DNA of 15,269 bases from JBCCSZ01 sp039199225 (GTDB taxonomy: Bacteria > Bacteroidota > Bacteroidia > Chitinophagales > Saprospiraceae): assembly GCA_039199225.1 (NCBI GenBank), contig JBCCSZ010000192.1, forward strand, positions 1 through 15,269, read 5' to 3'. Made by a program: the position numbers and the translations under genes. Positions 14,260 through 15,269 of the stretch are shown here, piece after piece. Below the pieces are notes generated by a model. It was not told the origin of the DNA, did not search any database, and saw only the letters and a program-made list of their open reading frames with translations. The first letter of the stretch is position 1; every line of letters starts with the position of its first letter.

Positions 14260-15174
14260 TTGAAACAGCTATATTGGATATTGCTCGTCTTGCTTGTATT
14301 CTTTGTCGGCGACCGGCTGGGCGGCTGGGTTTTGAAAAAACTGACGACAGACAGTCAATTTCGCTACTCCCGCCTGTACAGCCAACGAGCTGCTTCGGAC
14401 ATCTTGCTGGTGGGCAATTCCCGCGGCTTGATTTTCTACCAGCCATACATTGAAGAGCGCACTGGCAAGAAAACCTTTAACATCAGCTACAACGGCATGC
14501 CGATCAACCTAGCGCGCGTCCTAATCGAAGACTACCTCGAACAATACGAAGCACCCGAATTGCTGTTGCTGGATGTGAGTATGTGCGATCGGATGAACAA
14601 CCAGCTCATCAGTGGCTTCAGCCCTTACTCGCCTTATTCCGATAGATTGCGCCAACTGATCGTCGACAGCATCCCCGAAGTGGGCTATGGCAGCCAGCTG
14701 AGTCACTTGTTTCGCTACAATAGCGAGGTATTCCAGCGGGCTTTGTACTATCGCAACCGCTCCGATGAAGATTGGCTACTGGACCGGCAGATCAACGATT
14801 TTATGATTCAAAATGTGGACAAGGAGGCTGCCCTAGACTTCGATCTGGAGCCTGCTTTGATGGAGGCTTTGCTCAGAGATTTAAAGGCCATCGTCGATTT
14901 GGCGCAGCGTAAAAACATCGATTTGGAGCTAATGGTCAATCCCTATTATCCTCCCTTTGCCAAACGCTTCCTCAAATTTGGGGATTGGCTCCGGAAAATC
15001 GAAGCGACTACTGGCTTGAAAGTGCGGGATTACTCCCTGGCCATCCGGGCTACTGAAGCTTTTGGCGACTACCAGCACCTCAATAAGGTCGGCGGTAAAC
15101 AATTCATTGATCGCATGATTGAAGATGGGGTATTTGAATCGGCCAAAACGGGCGCCATCGGGATCAATCGCTAG
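14260..15174 (+). CDS. SGNH-like partner of the MBOAT acyltransferase (AlgJ/AlgX/PatB-type), TTG start
   Basis: A 304-residue protein with an N-terminal signal anchor (about 4-24). SGNH-like blocks are visible: VGNSRG with Ser54, SYNGMP (76-81), LLLDVSMCD in block III position, and the Asp270/His273 pair in DYQHLN at the end. In alginate and peptidoglycan acetylation, an MBOAT protein hands acetyl groups to such a periplasmic SGNH protein, which modifies the polymer; the gene order here matches that pairing. The only start that keeps the membrane anchor is a TTG at 14260; the next in-frame ATG is at codon 80, after Ser54. It begins 12 bases after the MBOAT stop. The final 95 bases of the window after this gene show nothing clear. 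Confidence 0.85.
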   Translation: MKQLYWILLVLLVFFVGDRLGGWVLKKLTTDSQFRYSRLYSQRAASDILLVGNSRGLIFYQPYIEERTGKKTFNISYNGMPINLARVLIEDYLEQYEAPELLLLDVSMCDRMNNQLISGFSPYSPYSDRLRQLIVDSIPEVGYGSQLSHLFRYNSEVFQRALYYRNRSDEDWLLDRQINDFMIQNVDKEAALDFDLEPALMEALLRDLKAIVDLAQRKNIDLELMVNPYYPPFAKRFLKFGDWLRKIEATTGLKVRDYSLAIRATEAFGDYQHLNKVGGKQFIDRMIEDGVFESAKTGAIGINR

Positions 15175-15269
15175 CTTGGGACCGGTCGCTTTTCAGAGAA
15201 GCTAGGAGACTTCCAGCAACCTTTTTCCAGAAAATGGAAGCCACATCGTTACTTTTTCGAATTTCAAAG

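Noticed and set aside
15164..15268. Minus-strand open frame entering from the right edge, ending within the last codons of the SGNH gene
   Set aside because: Only 34 residues are visible, without a start or family resemblance; it could be the end of a convergent gene but cannot be supported.
15175..15269. Terminator after the last gene
   Set aside because: CTTCCA and TGGAAG can pair around 15211-15241 but the loop is long and no T run follows, so a terminator cannot be supported.

Overview
The window looks like a chromosomal segment from a member of the Bacteroidota, probably a Saprospiraceae/Lewinella-type organism. Three observations support this. Promoters match the TTG-N19-21-TAnnTTTG pattern of that phylum. 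Most starts lack a clear Shine-Dalgarno and have A-rich leaders. The protein families (SSC-lipobox lipoprotein, recombinase with a Bacteroidota-style zinc ribbon, MBOAT/SGNH sets) are typical of the group. The genus is inference only.

Left part (1-1910): a truncated small ORF runs into a 520-aa large serine recombinase. The recombinase frame ends inside an antisense tRNA-Leu(UAA) gene and crosses that tRNA's intrinsic terminator. A tRNA-Gly(GCC) gene lies upstream of tRNA-Leu on the minus strand, with its own terminator and a clear Bacteroidota promoter. This may be the edge of an integrated element.

Middle part (2008-6270, all minus strand): a putative lipoprotein, a protein resembling the terpenoid-cyclase/prenyltransferase alpha-alpha toroid fold, about 475 bp of intergenic tandem repeats (units of about 130 bp built from GGTGAGC/GGTGAAC-like words), and a membrane-bound family 2 glycosyltransferase whose stop codon lies inside the repeat array.

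A non-coding interval of about 990 bp (6271-7261) separates the leftward glycosyltransferase from a rightward cluster. It holds a good promoter about 340 bases before the first gene, several inverted repeats and a UUCG-capped stem-loop.

Right part (7262-15174, all plus strand, tightly packed or overlapping): an exopolysaccharide/surface glycan assembly cluster. In order it encodes a stand-alone receiver protein, a polyprenyl-phosphate sugar phosphotransferase fused to a degenerate receiver-like domain, two family 2 glycosyltransferases, an FkbM methyltransferase, an SGNH hydrolase, an MBOAT O-acyltransferase and a membrane-anchored SGNH protein of the AlgJ/PatB kind. The likely logic is that the phosphotransferase loads the first sugar on the lipid carrier, the glycosyltransferases extend it, and the last four genes decorate the glycan by methylation and O-acylation. 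No flippase, polymerase or export genes are visible, so the cluster probably continues beyond the right edge or is completed elsewhere.
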